Shown in pieces: positions 19,414-28,566 of a stretch of 64,000 nt of DNA (positions within the stretch are counted from its first letter, which is position 1; each line of letters starts with the position of its first letter). The stretch is from Cellulosilyticum sp. I15G10I2 (GTDB lineage Bacteria; Bacillota; Clostridia; Lachnospirales; Cellulosilyticaceae), in the NCBI RefSeq assembly GCF_900095725.1, contig NZ_FMMP01000028.1:124001-188000 (forward strand), written 5' to 3'. The notes under the pieces were generated by a model. That model had not been told where the DNA came from. It worked only from the letters and a program-made list of their open reading frames with translations, and did not search any database. Both the position numbers and the translations under genes were made by a program.

Positions 19414-20460
19414 TTATTCATTGATTAGTAATATTTTACCTTTGACTGCACCTGGTGTTTTATAGAGCTCAAAAGCTTTGTCTACATCCTGCATTGCAAA
19501 CTTTTTAAAAATAAGTCCTTCATCGAATTTAAGCTGCCCTGTTGCAAAATAGTGTGCTGTAAGTTCCCATTCTTTACCTGGATAAGGTGCACTATAGGAC
19601 ATCCAAGAACCTGTGAGTTTAAATTCTTTTCTATTCATGTTTTCAAATAATTTAGGTGTGAAAGTAAGATCTTTAGTAGGTGTTCCAATAAAACACACAT
19701 GTGCCTTATTAGCTGCAAGCTCAAAAGCCATTTTCATCGTATCGGTGACCCCTGCTGTTTCAAATACATATTTATAGCCTTTGCCTCCAGTAAGTTCCTT
19801 AGCTTGCTGCATAAAATCATCACTTAAAGTATTAATTGTTTCATCGGCACCAAGTTTTTTAGCAAGCGCTAAACGCTCGTCACTGATATCAAATACTACA
19901 ACCTTCTTTGCCCCAAAGATACGTGCCCATTGCATTGTAAATAGCCCAATTGTTCCGCCGCCTAAAACAGCTGTATATTCTCCCCCTTGGTAATCATTAC
20001 ACATCAGCCCATGCAGCGCTACAGTAGAAGGTTCAAACATCGCCCCTTGTTCATAGGAAATGGTTGGGTCAAATTTAACAGCATTAACCTCCGGAAGTAC
20101 AACATATTCTGCAAAACTTCCTTGCTCTCTTGAACCGATGAAACTATAATTTTTGCATAGTGCATGATTGCCGCTCATACAGTCTTCACATTTATGACAA
20201 GGAAGAAGTGGTGCCCCTGATACGCGGTCTCCTATTTGAAGAGATGTTACCCCTTCTCCCACTTCTACAACATCTCCAGCAAATTCATGTCCAAGTACAA
20301 CTGGATAAAAATGTGCGCCGTTTGCTAAAACTCTAGGAATATCTGAACCACATATGCCTGTTGCTTTAATTTTGACTTTAACACATCCAGGTTTAATCTC
20401 CGGCGTTTTAAAATCATCATATCTAATATCTTCATTACCGTATAATACTGCTGCTTTCAT
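19414..20460 (-). CDS. Zinc-dependent alditol dehydrogenase (GatD/sorbitol dehydrogenase type)
   Basis: A 348-residue medium-chain dehydrogenase. Catalytic zinc ligands are in ATGICGSDIPRV (cysteine about 37) and LGHEFAGDVVEVGEG (about 58). The structural zinc cysteines are in CHKCEDCMSGNHALC (about 89-103). The Rossmann motif is AVLGGGTIGLF (about 163-173). The GSDIPRV...NGAH start resembles galactitol-1-phosphate 5-dehydrogenases. It should oxidise an alditol or alditol phosphate to a ketose. It is 18 bases downstream of the FGGY kinase. Confidence 0.87.
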   Translation of the reverse strand: MKAAVLYGNEDIRYDDFKTPEIKPGCVKVKIKATGICGSDIPRVLANGAHFYPVVLGHEFAGDVVEVGEGVTSLQIGDRVSGAPLLPCHKCEDCMSGNHALCKNYSFIGSREQGSFAEYVVLPEVNAVKFDPTISYEQGAMFEPSTVALHGLMCNDYQGGEYTAVLGGGTIGLFTMQWARIFGAKKVVVFDISDERLALAKKLGADETINTLSDDFMQQAKELTGGKGYKYVFETAGVTDTMKMAFELAANKAHVCFIGTPTKDLTFTPKLFENMNRKEFKLTGSWMSYSAPYPGKEWELTAHYFATGQLKFDEGLIFKKFAMQDVDKAFELYKTPGAVKGKILLINE

Positions 20461-20478
20461 AAAAAAATATCCACCTTT

Positions 20479-21990
20479 CTATAGCTTTTTCATACTATCT
20501 TTAAGTTTTTCATAAAGCTCAAGATACATATCAAAGTATTTTTGGTACTGATTATGTTTTTCCATATCGGGTTCATGAACACGTTTTATCTGAACAGTCT
20601 CCCGCACAGCCTCTTCAAAACTCTCATAGACACCTACGCCTACTCCAGCTAAAATAGCTGCTCCCAGGGTAGTTGCTGTATCTGATGCTGGCACAGCTAT
20701 TTTTTTACCTGTTACATCTGCTTTAATTTGAGTCCATACCTCGCTGTTTGCAGCTCCTCCCATTGCATGCAAGGTGTTAACCTTGGCCCCTGTATTTTCT
20801 GCAACTTCTAAGTTATGCCTTAAGGAGTAAGCCACACCTTCAAAACTTGCCCTGATCATATGGGATCTTGTTTTTGAAAAATCAAGCCCAAAATAGATAC
20901 CTTTTGCCTTTGGGTCCCATATAGGAGATCTTTCACCAGACATATAAGGTAAAAATACTAAGCCTTCTGATCCTGAAGGAATTGCATCTGCTTCGCTGCT
21001 CATTTCTTCAAAAGAGTTGGTACCATTTTGTTTAGCCATTTCTCTTTCAGCCGCCCCAAACTCTTGTTCAAACCATTTAACAACACCGCCCCCTCCTACA
21101 GTACCACCTTGTAAGAGCCACGTATTTGGAACAACGTGATAAGATAAGATAAGACGCTTATCCGCACTGTATTTATCAATGCAAATACTCATCCCGCCTG
21201 CTTGACCGCCTTGTTCTTGTGTTTGACCGCTGCGTACAACTCCTGCTCCTAAAGTACCACAAGCTGCATCTAACCCCCCAGCTACAACTGGCGTTCCTTC
21301 AAAAAGACCTGTTGCTTCTGCCGCATGTTTTGTAACGTATCCTACCACTTCGTGACAGTCATAAATATCAGGAAGCATATGTCTATCTATTCCTAGTTTT
21401 TCACATAGATTTTCATCCCATTTGCCAGTATGCATATCAAAACACTGATGACCATATCCCTGCGATTTTTCCTGCGTAATCTGATCTGTCAGTCTATAAA
21501 CAATAAAACTATTAGACTGTAGTACTTTATCAATCTTGGCATAAATATCAGGCGTATGTTTTTTATACCAAAGTATTTTGGGAAGCGTATAAGATGGCTG
21601 AAGCGAATTACCACAAACACTGAAAATTTCATCTTCACTTATCTGTGATTTAATCTCTTCACAAATTTCACTTGCTCTTGTATCCATCCAAATAGGCGTA
21701 TTACATAAAACTTCCCCCTTCTTATCAACAGCAATCGCTGACCAGCTTTGTCCATCAATTCCAATACCTGCTATAGTTGAAGCATCAATATTGTTTTCTT
21801 CCAGCATCCTTTTTGTGGTTGTACAGATCACTTGCCACCACTCATTCGGATCTTGTTCTGCCCACCCCTTTTGAGGATAGTATACGCGATAACTTCCTGT
21901 TTTTTGTGCAACTACATTCCCATTCTTCTCAAACACAGCAACTTTACATGATGAAGTCCCTAAATCTATTCCTAGTAATAATTTCTGCAT
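20479..21990 (-). CDS. xylB: FGGY-family carbohydrate kinase (xylulokinase-like)
   Basis: A 503-residue kinase with the N-terminal phosphate motif LLGIDLGTSSCKVAVF (4-19), the catalytic aspartate segment GIGIDGQSWSAI, and the second ATP motif GGLDAACGTLGAGVV / MGGAANSEVW. The overall match is to xylulokinases, but the family also phosphorylates tagatose, fructose and fuculose. The neighbours (hexose bisphosphate aldolase, PfkB) make a ketohexose a real alternative, so the gene symbol is tentative. It is the first gene after the operator at 22019-22030, with GGAGGGAGG before the ATG. Confidence 0.82.
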   Translation of the reverse strand: MQKLLLGIDLGTSSCKVAVFEKNGNVVAQKTGSYRVYYPQKGWAEQDPNEWWQVICTTTKRMLEENNIDASTIAGIGIDGQSWSAIAVDKKGEVLCNTPIWMDTRASEICEEIKSQISEDEIFSVCGNSLQPSYTLPKILWYKKHTPDIYAKIDKVLQSNSFIVYRLTDQITQEKSQGYGHQCFDMHTGKWDENLCEKLGIDRHMLPDIYDCHEVVGYVTKHAAEATGLFEGTPVVAGGLDAACGTLGAGVVRSGQTQEQGGQAGGMSICIDKYSADKRLILSYHVVPNTWLLQGGTVGGGGVVKWFEQEFGAAEREMAKQNGTNSFEEMSSEADAIPSGSEGLVFLPYMSGERSPIWDPKAKGIYFGLDFSKTRSHMIRASFEGVAYSLRHNLEVAENTGAKVNTLHAMGGAANSEVWTQIKADVTGKKIAVPASDTATTLGAAILAGVGVGVYESFEEAVRETVQIKRVHEPDMEKHNQYQKYFDMYLELYEKLKDSMKKL

Positions 21991-22018
21991 TGTTTTCCTC
22001 CCTCCATTAAAATTATAT

Positions 22019-22030
22019 CGAAACGTTTCG
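22019..22030. promoter_or_regulatory. LacI-type operator upstream of the FGGY kinase
   Basis: CGAAACGTTTCG is a perfect 12-bp palindrome 28 bases before the kinase ATG. Its core is identical to the operator at 23996-24011 before the aldolase. A TATAAT lies just downstream of it on the minus strand (22017-22012), so the operator would sit between the -35 and -10 elements. Confidence 0.75.
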
Positions 22031-22095
22031 TCTCTATCTAATCTAGATTTATATAAAACACCATCCTGTGTCTTATACTCTCTAAATTAAACAAC

Positions 22096-23103
22096 TTAAA
22101 TATGTTTATATAAAACAGATTCACCTATTATTAATTCTGTCGATAAATTAACGATTTTAGCTTCATCATACTTATCTTGTACTAATCTTTTTAACATAAT
22201 ATGTGCTACATTTTCCGCTATCTTCTGGATAGGCTGCGAAATAATTGTCAGTCTGGGTTTAACAACTTGTGCGAGATGCATATTATCAAAACCTATTAAA
22301 GACAGTTGCTCAGGTACTTTAATGCCAAGTTCATTAATGGCTATGATTGCACCTAATGTAAGCTCATAGTTGGTCACAAAAATGGCTGATAACTTTTCAT
22401 TTTCCATAACAAGCTGCTTTAGAGATTCATAACCACTCTCAACAGTATACTCCCCATATTTAACGAGCCCTTGCTTTGGAAATATACCTTTTTTTACAAA
22501 TGCTTGTGTGTAACCCAGCTGTCTTTGATGTGAAGTAAATATATCACTTGGACCACATATAATGCCAATCTCTCTATGCCCATGGTCAATAAGATATTCT
22601 ACTGCTGCTTCTGATGCACTAACATTATCTACAAGCACTGCATCTACGTTCAGCCCTTCTACATTTCTATCAATCAGTACAACTGGAATACCTTTTGAGA
22701 GCGGCAATTTAAGATGTGCGCCATCTCTTGATACAGGCATACAAATAATCCCATCTACCATCTTGTTAACTAGAAATTCTGTTGCTTCATATTCAAGTTT
22801 TTCATCTGTTCTACAGTCACATACCAAAATGCCGTATCCGTTTTGACGCAAAATATCTTCTATAATAGTAATGATACTTGTAAAAAATAAATTGCTAAGC
22901 TCCGGTATCACAACGCCTATTGTTTTAGACTTGCTTGTTTTAAGACCCCTTGCAAATTCATTTACTCTAAAATCTAATATACGAATAGCCTCTTCAATAG
23001 CTATCTTGTTTTCCTCTAAGACATTGCCCCCATTAAGATACTTTGAAATAGTTGCAAGGCCAAGTCCCGTTTTCTTTGCTATATCCTTAATTGTAGCTGC
23101 CAA
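22096..23103 (-). CDS. LacI-family transcriptional regulator
   Basis: A 335-residue repressor. The N-terminal helix-turn-helix is TIKDIAKKTGLGLATISKYLNGG (5-27). The periplasmic-binding-like effector domain starts near 60 (IGVVIPELSNLFF ... LIGFDNMHLAQVVKPRLTII). The start codon is TTG at 23103, preceded by GTGGAG; no ATG fits. It lies between the aldolase and the FGGY kinase on the same strand, and identical palindromic operators lie before both, so it probably controls the whole operon. Confidence 0.93.
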   Translation of the reverse strand: MAATIKDIAKKTGLGLATISKYLNGGNVLEENKIAIEEAIRILDFRVNEFARGLKTSKSKTIGVVIPELSNLFFTSIITIIEDILRQNGYGILVCDCRTDEKLEYEATEFLVNKMVDGIICMPVSRDGAHLKLPLSKGIPVVLIDRNVEGLNVDAVLVDNVSASEAAVEYLIDHGHREIGIICGPSDIFTSHQRQLGYTQAFVKKGIFPKQGLVKYGEYTVESGYESLKQLVMENEKLSAIFVTNYELTLGAIIAINELGIKVPEQLSLIGFDNMHLAQVVKPRLTIISQPIQKIAENVAHIMLKRLVQDKYDEAKIVNLSTELIIGESVLYKHI

Positions 23104-23121
23104 TATTTTTCACTCCACTAA

Positions 23122-23970
23122 TTAATATTTCCCTTGACATCCACATACAATCATACGATTTTTTACTAATTGCTTCACATTTTCTCTCGCCACTTTTAGG
23201 TATGCTTTGGGATCATATACATCTGGGTTTTGCTTAAGTACAGCTTTTACCCCATCACTAAATGCAACTCTTAGCTCAGTTGCAAAGTTTACTTTGCAAA
23301 TTCCTTCTTTAATACATTTTATCACATCTTCATCTGAAAGTCCTGATGCGCCATGCAAGACTAAAGGAATATCTACATATTTTTTTATTTCTTTAAGTCT
23401 TTCTATATCTAATTTGGGCGTTCCTTCATAAAAACCGTGCGCTGTTCCTATAGCTACTGCAAGAGATGTGATACCCGTTCTTTCTACAAATTCTTTTGCC
23501 TCTACGGGATCTGTATAGCCTGCATCTTTAACTTCCAGATCATCTTCTTTACCACCTACTTTGCCAAGCTCCGCTTCTACTGGAATAGCATTAGGCTTTG
23601 CTGCATCTACTACTCTTTTCGTAATCTCAATATTCTTTTCAAAGTCATAATGAGAGCCATCTATCATAATTGATGTATAACCCTCTCTTAAAGCCTGCAT
23701 AGCAAGTTCAAAGCTATCCCCATGGTCTAAATGTATCGCAACTGGTACAGAAACTTGCTCTGCCATAGCTCTGGCATTTGCATAAAATTGTTTTACACTT
23801 GCATATCTAACTGTTGATGATGTTGTCTGCAGCATAATAGGTGCTCTAAGCTCCTCCGCAGCCTCTACTGCTGCTATAATCATTTCCATATTTTCTACAT
23901 TAAATGCTCCAACTGCATATCCACCTTTTTGAGCATCATATAACATCTTTTCAGCTGTAACTAATGGCAT
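23122..23970 (-). CDS. fba: Class II fructose/tagatose-bisphosphate aldolase
   Basis: A zinc aldolase that splits fructose or tagatose bisphosphate to triose phosphates. I start at ATG 23970 (MPLVTAEKMLYDAQ), giving 282 residues with GGAGAA before it; a longer frame from 24042 would run through the promoter and operator. Zinc and substrate residues are in AIHLDHGDSFE, IDGSHYDFEKNI, VEAELGKVGGKEDD, GTAHGFYEG and LHGASGLSDEDV. GatY/KbaY and Fba cannot be told apart safely. It is the first gene of the reverse-strand sugar operon. Confidence 0.9.
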   Translation of the reverse strand: MPLVTAEKMLYDAQKGGYAVGAFNVENMEMIIAAVEAAEELRAPIMLQTTSSTVRYASVKQFYANARAMAEQVSVPVAIHLDHGDSFELAMQALREGYTSIMIDGSHYDFEKNIEITKRVVDAAKPNAIPVEAELGKVGGKEDDLEVKDAGYTDPVEAKEFVERTGITSLAVAIGTAHGFYEGTPKLDIERLKEIKKYVDIPLVLHGASGLSDEDVIKCIKEGICKVNFATELRVAFSDGVKAVLKQNPDVYDPKAYLKVARENVKQLVKNRMIVCGCQGKY

Positions 23971-23995
23971 ATTATCTTCTCCTTTATTTAGGTAG

Positions 23996-24050
23996 AGCGA
24001 AACGTTTCGCTTTATATTTATAATATACTCTTTTTTGGTCATCTTGTCAA
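23996..24050 (-). promoter_or_regulatory. Aldolase promoter with palindromic operator
   Basis: On the minus strand TTGACA (24050-24045), a 17-base spacer and TATATT (24027-24022) make a near-consensus promoter. The perfect 16-bp palindrome AGCGAAACGTTTCGCT (23996-24011) covers the expected transcription start. It shares its 12-bp core with the operator at 22019-22030. Confidence 0.85.
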
Positions 24051-24144
24051 TATATCTGCTATAAAATTATGTTTATTTTTTATCAAACTAATGATAAGGA
24101 TATGCTTTACCAAAGCATATCGCGAAACAACATATAAGCTTGAG

Positions 24145-25170
24145 TTATTCATAAATAATTTCTTGTACTTCAGGTGTATCTATATTATTTCTATCATACC
24201 ATATAAATCCAGTATTAATAAACTCCGGAAGTCTTAAGCCTTGATAGGCCCAATTAGCTGCTTCTACCACTCTATACCCCATCTCTCTTGGATTTTGTGC
24301 AATAGCACCTGTTATAATACCTTCTCTAATAGCCTGCGCTACTCTCCCTGCATCAAAGCCCACAATTGTAATTTCATCTTCTCTATTAAGTTCTCTGACT
24401 GCCTCAGCAATCCCTATACTTGAATCTTCATTTGCACCAAATATACCTTTAAGATCTGGGTTCTCAAGCAGCATATTCATTGCAGCTTCTTTTGACATTT
24501 CAAGACTTCCTTCTCCATATTGAACTGGAAGCACTTCAATATTAGGATAATTTATCCGCATCGTATCAGTAAAACCATCCGCTCTATCTATACCTACCTT
24601 ACTCGTTCTATCTAATACAATAAGCCCTACTTTTCCCTCTCCGCCAATAAGCTCTGCCATCTTCTCCGCTGCAAGCACTGCCGCTTCATAATTATCTGTT
24701 GCAACTGTGGTTCTAACAATAGGGCTATCAACTCCAGAATCAAGACCAATTACCGGAATCCCTGCTGCTTGTGCACTTTCAAGATAAGGTCTTACAGCAC
24801 TAGAGTCAAGCGCTGATAAAATAATAGCTTGTGGATTTCTTGCAAGTGCAGTTTCTATTATATCTAGCTGTTCTTGAACTTCTGCACCTCTCTGGGTCCC
24901 TTCGAATGTAATTTGGATACCATAATCTTCAGCTGCATTTGCCATACCTTCAAGTGCTGGATTCCATATACCAGATTCAAGTGCCTTTACAATAATAGGA
25001 ATATAGGGTTGTTTTAATGCTTCTTCTTCATTGATAGGTATTTCCTCTGTATTTATTGGCATCTGCTCTTTTCTAACTATCGCTGCTTTTTGTAGTGTTA
25101 TAGATGCTTGTTGTATGCCCGTAACAGAAAGTATACTAATAACTAATAATACGACTAATTTCTTCCTCAT
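24145..25170 (-). CDS. Sugar ABC transporter substrate-binding protein, paralog 1
   Basis: A 341-residue periplasmic-binding-protein type 1 (ribose/galactose cluster) protein. It has an N-terminal hydrophobic signal (VVLLVISILSVTGI) but no lipobox cysteine, so it is either secreted or held by its uncleaved N-terminus. The ligand-binding core includes LDSGVDSPIVRTTVATDNY and GANEDSSIGIAEAV. It ends with FINTGFIWYDRNNIDTPEV, a block shared by all four tandem copies. It is the most divergent and last of the four; a hairpin at 24099-24121 follows the stop. Confidence 0.87.
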   Translation of the reverse strand: MRKKLVVLLVISILSVTGIQQASITLQKAAIVRKEQMPINTEEIPINEEEALKQPYIPIIVKALESGIWNPALEGMANAAEDYGIQITFEGTQRGAEVQEQLDIIETALARNPQAIILSALDSSAVRPYLESAQAAGIPVIGLDSGVDSPIVRTTVATDNYEAAVLAAEKMAELIGGEGKVGLIVLDRTSKVGIDRADGFTDTMRINYPNIEVLPVQYGEGSLEMSKEAAMNMLLENPDLKGIFGANEDSSIGIAEAVRELNREDEITIVGFDAGRVAQAIREGIITGAIAQNPREMGYRVVEAANWAYQGLRLPEFINTGFIWYDRNNIDTPEVQEIIYE

Positions 25171-25208
25171 ATTATATCCTTCCTTAATCCCTATAGATTA
25201 TAATAGTA

Positions 25209-26234
25209 CTATTCATAAAGTAATTCTTGAATCTCTGGATGAACTATATTCGTGCTGTCATACCATATAAAACCAGTGTCAATAAATGGGGGTAATGTCT
25301 CTCCTCTATACGCTCTAATCGCTGCTTCTACAGCTAGATATCCAATAGCAGATGGATTTTGAGTAACCGCCCCCGCAACAACACCTTCTCTAATTGCATC
25401 AAGCAAGATTCTCCCTGAATCAAATCCTATAATTAAAATTTCTCCTTCTTTATTAAGTTCTTTAACTGCTTTAATGACCCCATGAGCTGAGCCTTCATTG
25501 CCACCAAATATCCCGCTAACATCAGGATGCTCTCTTATAATTTCTTTTGCACGCTCTGCCGATAAGTCAACATTGCCTTCCCCATACTTAATAGCAACAA
25601 CCTCCATACCTGGATACTGTTGTTCAATTATATCTACAAATCCATCTCTTCGATCCGAAGCAACCCGGCTTGTATCATCTTGGACAATAACAGCTACTTT
25701 TCCTGTACCATCAAGCAATTCTGCCATCTTACTGGCAGCTAATGCACCTGCTCCATAATTATCTGTTGCTACTGTTGTTCTGACAATTGGACTATCTACA
25801 CCTGAGTCAAATCCAATCACAGGGATACCAGCTGCCCGAGCTCTTTCTAAATAGGGTGTAGCTGCCCTTGAATCCACCGCAGATAGAACAATAGCTTGTG
25901 GATTTCTATCAAGCACATTTCTCAATATATCCAGCTGTGCTTCAGTTTCTCCTTCTCCGTAAGTTCCTTCAAATGTTATCTCAATACCATAGTCTCTTGC
26001 CGCTCTCTCCGCCCCCATTCTCACTGGCTGCCAAAACTCAGCTTGAAGTCCTTTTACAATAAGTGGTATATATATATTATTTGCTGGTAATATGGTTGGC
26101 ACTGTTGGCAATACTAGTACTGATTCTGTTGTACTTGCTACATTTGTTGCTGCTAGGGTTTTAGCTTGTATTTCTCTATCAATAGCGCCTATTATAAGTA
26201 ATAATATAAAAACTAATACTAATATTTTTTTCAC
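25209..26234 (-). CDS. Sugar ABC transporter substrate-binding protein, paralog 2
   Basis: A 341-residue type 1 binding protein closely related to its neighbours (GFDSGVDSPIVRTTVATDNY, FGGNEGSAHGVIKAVKELN, IDTGFIWYDSTNIVHPEI). The N-terminal hydrophobic stretch (ILVLVFILLLIIGAI) lacks a lipobox cysteine and is followed by a Thr/Val/Pro-rich linker of about 30 residues. The linker suggests export with the domain held away from the membrane. It is 38 bases upstream of paralog 1. Confidence 0.88.
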   Translation of the reverse strand: MKKILVLVFILLLIIGAIDREIQAKTLAATNVASTTESVLVLPTVPTILPANNIYIPLIVKGLQAEFWQPVRMGAERAARDYGIEITFEGTYGEGETEAQLDILRNVLDRNPQAIVLSAVDSRAATPYLERARAAGIPVIGFDSGVDSPIVRTTVATDNYGAGALAASKMAELLDGTGKVAVIVQDDTSRVASDRRDGFVDIIEQQYPGMEVVAIKYGEGNVDLSAERAKEIIREHPDVSGIFGGNEGSAHGVIKAVKELNKEGEILIIGFDSGRILLDAIREGVVAGAVTQNPSAIGYLAVEAAIRAYRGETLPPFIDTGFIWYDSTNIVHPEIQELLYE

Positions 26235-26359
26235 ATTAACGCCCCTTTCATTACCGCCTTTACATTCTAATCTGTATTATTATAATTTCTCTATTTTCTA
26301 AGATACCTCTGTCTGCTTGATCTATAAACTTTATTTGCTGTTTCACTAAATTGAATATT

Positions 26360-27322
26360 TCATTTATAAAGAAATTCTTTGATTTCAGGATTGTCTATAT
26401 TAGATTTGTCGTACCATACGTATCCAGTATCAATAAATGCTGGCAGCGTTTCTCCTCGATATGCTTTAAAGGCTGTTTCTACAGCTTTATATCCTATTTC
26501 TTTTGGATTTTGGGAGACAGCACCTACTATTATCCCATCTCTAATAGCCTCAGTAAGTATATTCCCCGAATCAAAGCCTATTGCTGTAATTTCTCCTTCT
26601 TTATTAAGTTCTCTCAATGCCTTAGCAATCCCTTCTGCTGATCCCTGATTTCCGCCAAATATACCTTTAAGATCTGGATGATTTTTAAATATATCTTTTG
26701 CAATTTCTGAAGATTTCTTGGCATCTCCTTCTCCATATCCAACAGCTACTACGTCCATACTTGGATACTGTTGTGTAATTGTATCTATAAATCCATCCCG
26801 TCTATTAGTAGCCACCTGACTTGTTGCGTCTTGGATAATAATAGCTACCTTTCCTTTTTTATCAAGCAGCTCAACCATTTTCTCTGCAGCAAGTTCTCCT
26901 GCGCCATAGTTGTCTGTCGCTACTGTTGTTCTGACAATTGGACTATCAACTCCAGAGTCAAAACCAATAACAGGTATCCCTTTCGCTTGTGCTTCTTCAA
27001 GATAAGGTGTAACTGCTCTTGAGTCAACTGCAGATAAAATAACTGCCTGCGGACTTCTAGATAATGCTATATTCAACATATCAAGCTGTTGTTGAGTCTG
27101 TGCTTCTTCTTGTGGTCCTTCAAATGTAATTTTGATACCTAAGTCACGGGCGGCTTCTTCTGCCCCGAGCCTAACAGATTCCCAAAATGAATACTTAAGT
27201 CCTTTTGCAATAATAGGTATATAAACATTTTCAGTTGTTGTAGGCGCTGCTTCTTGTATGCCGCTAAAACTAAATACCATTCCAAGATATAACATTACTT
27301 CTAGTACTAGTGATTTTCTCAT
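26360..27322 (-). CDS. Sugar ABC transporter substrate-binding protein, paralog 3
   Basis: A 320-residue type 1 binding protein with a signal-like N-terminus (LVLEVMLYLGMVFSFSGI) and no lipobox cysteine. The core again has GFDSGVDSPIVRTTVATDNY, FGGNQGSAEGIAKALREL and FIDTGYVWYDKSNIDNPEI. It resembles paralog 2 even at DNA level around 26915-26950 versus 25760-25800, which suggests fairly recent duplication. A strong terminator (27400-27456) separates it from paralog 4, so copies 1-3 may be transcribed by readthrough or separately. Confidence 0.88.
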   Translation of the reverse strand: MRKSLVLEVMLYLGMVFSFSGIQEAAPTTTENVYIPIIAKGLKYSFWESVRLGAEEAARDLGIKITFEGPQEEAQTQQQLDMLNIALSRSPQAVILSAVDSRAVTPYLEEAQAKGIPVIGFDSGVDSPIVRTTVATDNYGAGELAAEKMVELLDKKGKVAIIIQDATSQVATNRRDGFIDTITQQYPSMDVVAVGYGEGDAKKSSEIAKDIFKNHPDLKGIFGGNQGSAEGIAKALRELNKEGEITAIGFDSGNILTEAIRDGIIVGAVSQNPKEIGYKAVETAFKAYRGETLPAFIDTGYVWYDKSNIDNPEIKEFLYK

Positions 27323-27399
27323 GTTTTTCGCCTTCCATTATTTATATATACTCAATTATTCTTACCTGAATCTTATTAACTTATTACGCAATCTAAAAA

Positions 27400-27456
27400 A
27401 ACATAGCAAAAAAGAGTACCAACTTATAATAGTCAGTACTCTTCTTTTGCTATGTT
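27400..27456 (-). terminator. Strong rho-independent terminator after binding-protein paralog 4
   Basis: A stem of about 20 bp (27400-27419 with 27436-27456) is followed by T7 on the minus strand. It lies inside the transporter cluster, between the binding-protein copy that joins permease and ATPase and the three extra copies. Confidence 0.88.
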
Positions 27457-27473
27457 AAAATTAAACTAATATT

Positions 27474-28502
27474 TTATTCGTAAAGAACTTCTTTGATTTC
27501 TGGAGTATCCATGTTTGTTTTGTCATACCATTTGAATCCTGTATCAATAAATTCTGGGGTTGTTTCGCCTTTGTAAGCTTTGTAAGCTGCTTCTACCGCT
27601 TTGTAACCAATACCAACTGGATCTTGAGTAATTGCACCACTTACAAGGTCACCTTTGATAGCATCTAGAAGTAATTTACCTGAGTCAAAACCAATAACTA
27701 CAAGGTCTTTTTTATTAAGTTCTTTAGCTGCATTGATAACCCCTGCGATTGAGCCTTCGTTTGCTCCAAACATACCTTTGATATCTGGATTAGCTGTCAT
27801 AATTGCTTTTGCAGCTTCTGTTGATTTTGCATGATCACCTTCACCGTATTGAACAGGAACTACTTCAATATTAGGATATTTTTCTTCAAGTGTTTTTACA
27901 AATCCATCGCGTCTGTCTACGCCTGTTTGACTTGTTTGGTCATGAACGATAAGACCTACTTTACCAGCTCCGCCAATAAGCTCTGCCATTTTGTCTGCTG
28001 CAAGTCCTGCTGCTGCATAGTTATCTGTTGCTGCTGTTGTTTTAACGATTGGACTATCTACCCCTGAGTCAAATCCAACAACTGGAATACCTGCTGCTTC
28101 TGCTTTTTCAAGGTATGGTGTTGCTGCTCTTGAATCTAGTGCTGCCAGAGCAATTGCTTGAGGATTTTTTGCTAGTGCTGCTTGTAACATATCAAGTTGT
28201 TTGTCAACTTGTGTTTCTGATTCTGGTCCTTCAAATGAAATTTCCACGCCATAATCAGCTGCTGCTCTTTCTGCTCCAAGTTTAACTGCTTGCCAAAATT
28301 GATGTTGGAATCCTTTTGAGATAACTGGAATATATATTTTTTCTGGTGCCGCTGGTTGATCAGCTGGTTTTTCTGCCTCTGTTGCTGCTGGTTTTTCTGC
28401 TGGTGCTGCTGGCGCTGCTGGTGCTTCTGTTTTTGGTGCACATCCAACTCCAAGACTCATAACAAGTGATAAGGCTAAACCTAATACTAACGATTTTTTC
28501 AT
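27474..28502 (-). CDS. Sugar ABC transporter substrate-binding lipoprotein, paralog 4
   Basis: A 342-residue type 1 binding protein. The start is ATG 28502 with GGGGAAG upstream; nine extra codons in frame are unlikely. It is the only one of the four tandem copies with a true lipobox (SLVMSLGVGC, cysteine about 21), followed by an Ala/Pro/Glu-rich linker. The binding core (GFDSGVDSPIVKTTAATDNY, FGANEGSIAGVINAAKEL, FIDTGFKWYDKTNMDTPEI) matches the others. It directly follows the permease gene, so it is the likely principal receptor of the transporter. Confidence 0.93.
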   Translation of the reverse strand: MKKSLVLGLALSLVMSLGVGCAPKTEAPAAPAAPAEKPAATEAEKPADQPAAPEKIYIPVISKGFQHQFWQAVKLGAERAAADYGVEISFEGPESETQVDKQLDMLQAALAKNPQAIALAALDSRAATPYLEKAEAAGIPVVGFDSGVDSPIVKTTAATDNYAAAGLAADKMAELIGGAGKVGLIVHDQTSQTGVDRRDGFVKTLEEKYPNIEVVPVQYGEGDHAKSTEAAKAIMTANPDIKGMFGANEGSIAGVINAAKELNKKDLVVIGFDSGKLLLDAIKGDLVSGAITQDPVGIGYKAVEAAYKAYKGETTPEFIDTGFKWYDKTNMDTPEIKEVLYE

Positions 28503-28566
28503 GTTTACTTCCCCTTTCATGATTTGCAAAATTTATTCTTTACTCTTAGTGAGTTAGAATCTGAGA

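Noticed and set aside
23971-24042. Longer N-terminus for the class II aldolase
   Set aside because: These codons coincide with the -10 element and operator, and family members begin at MPLVT.
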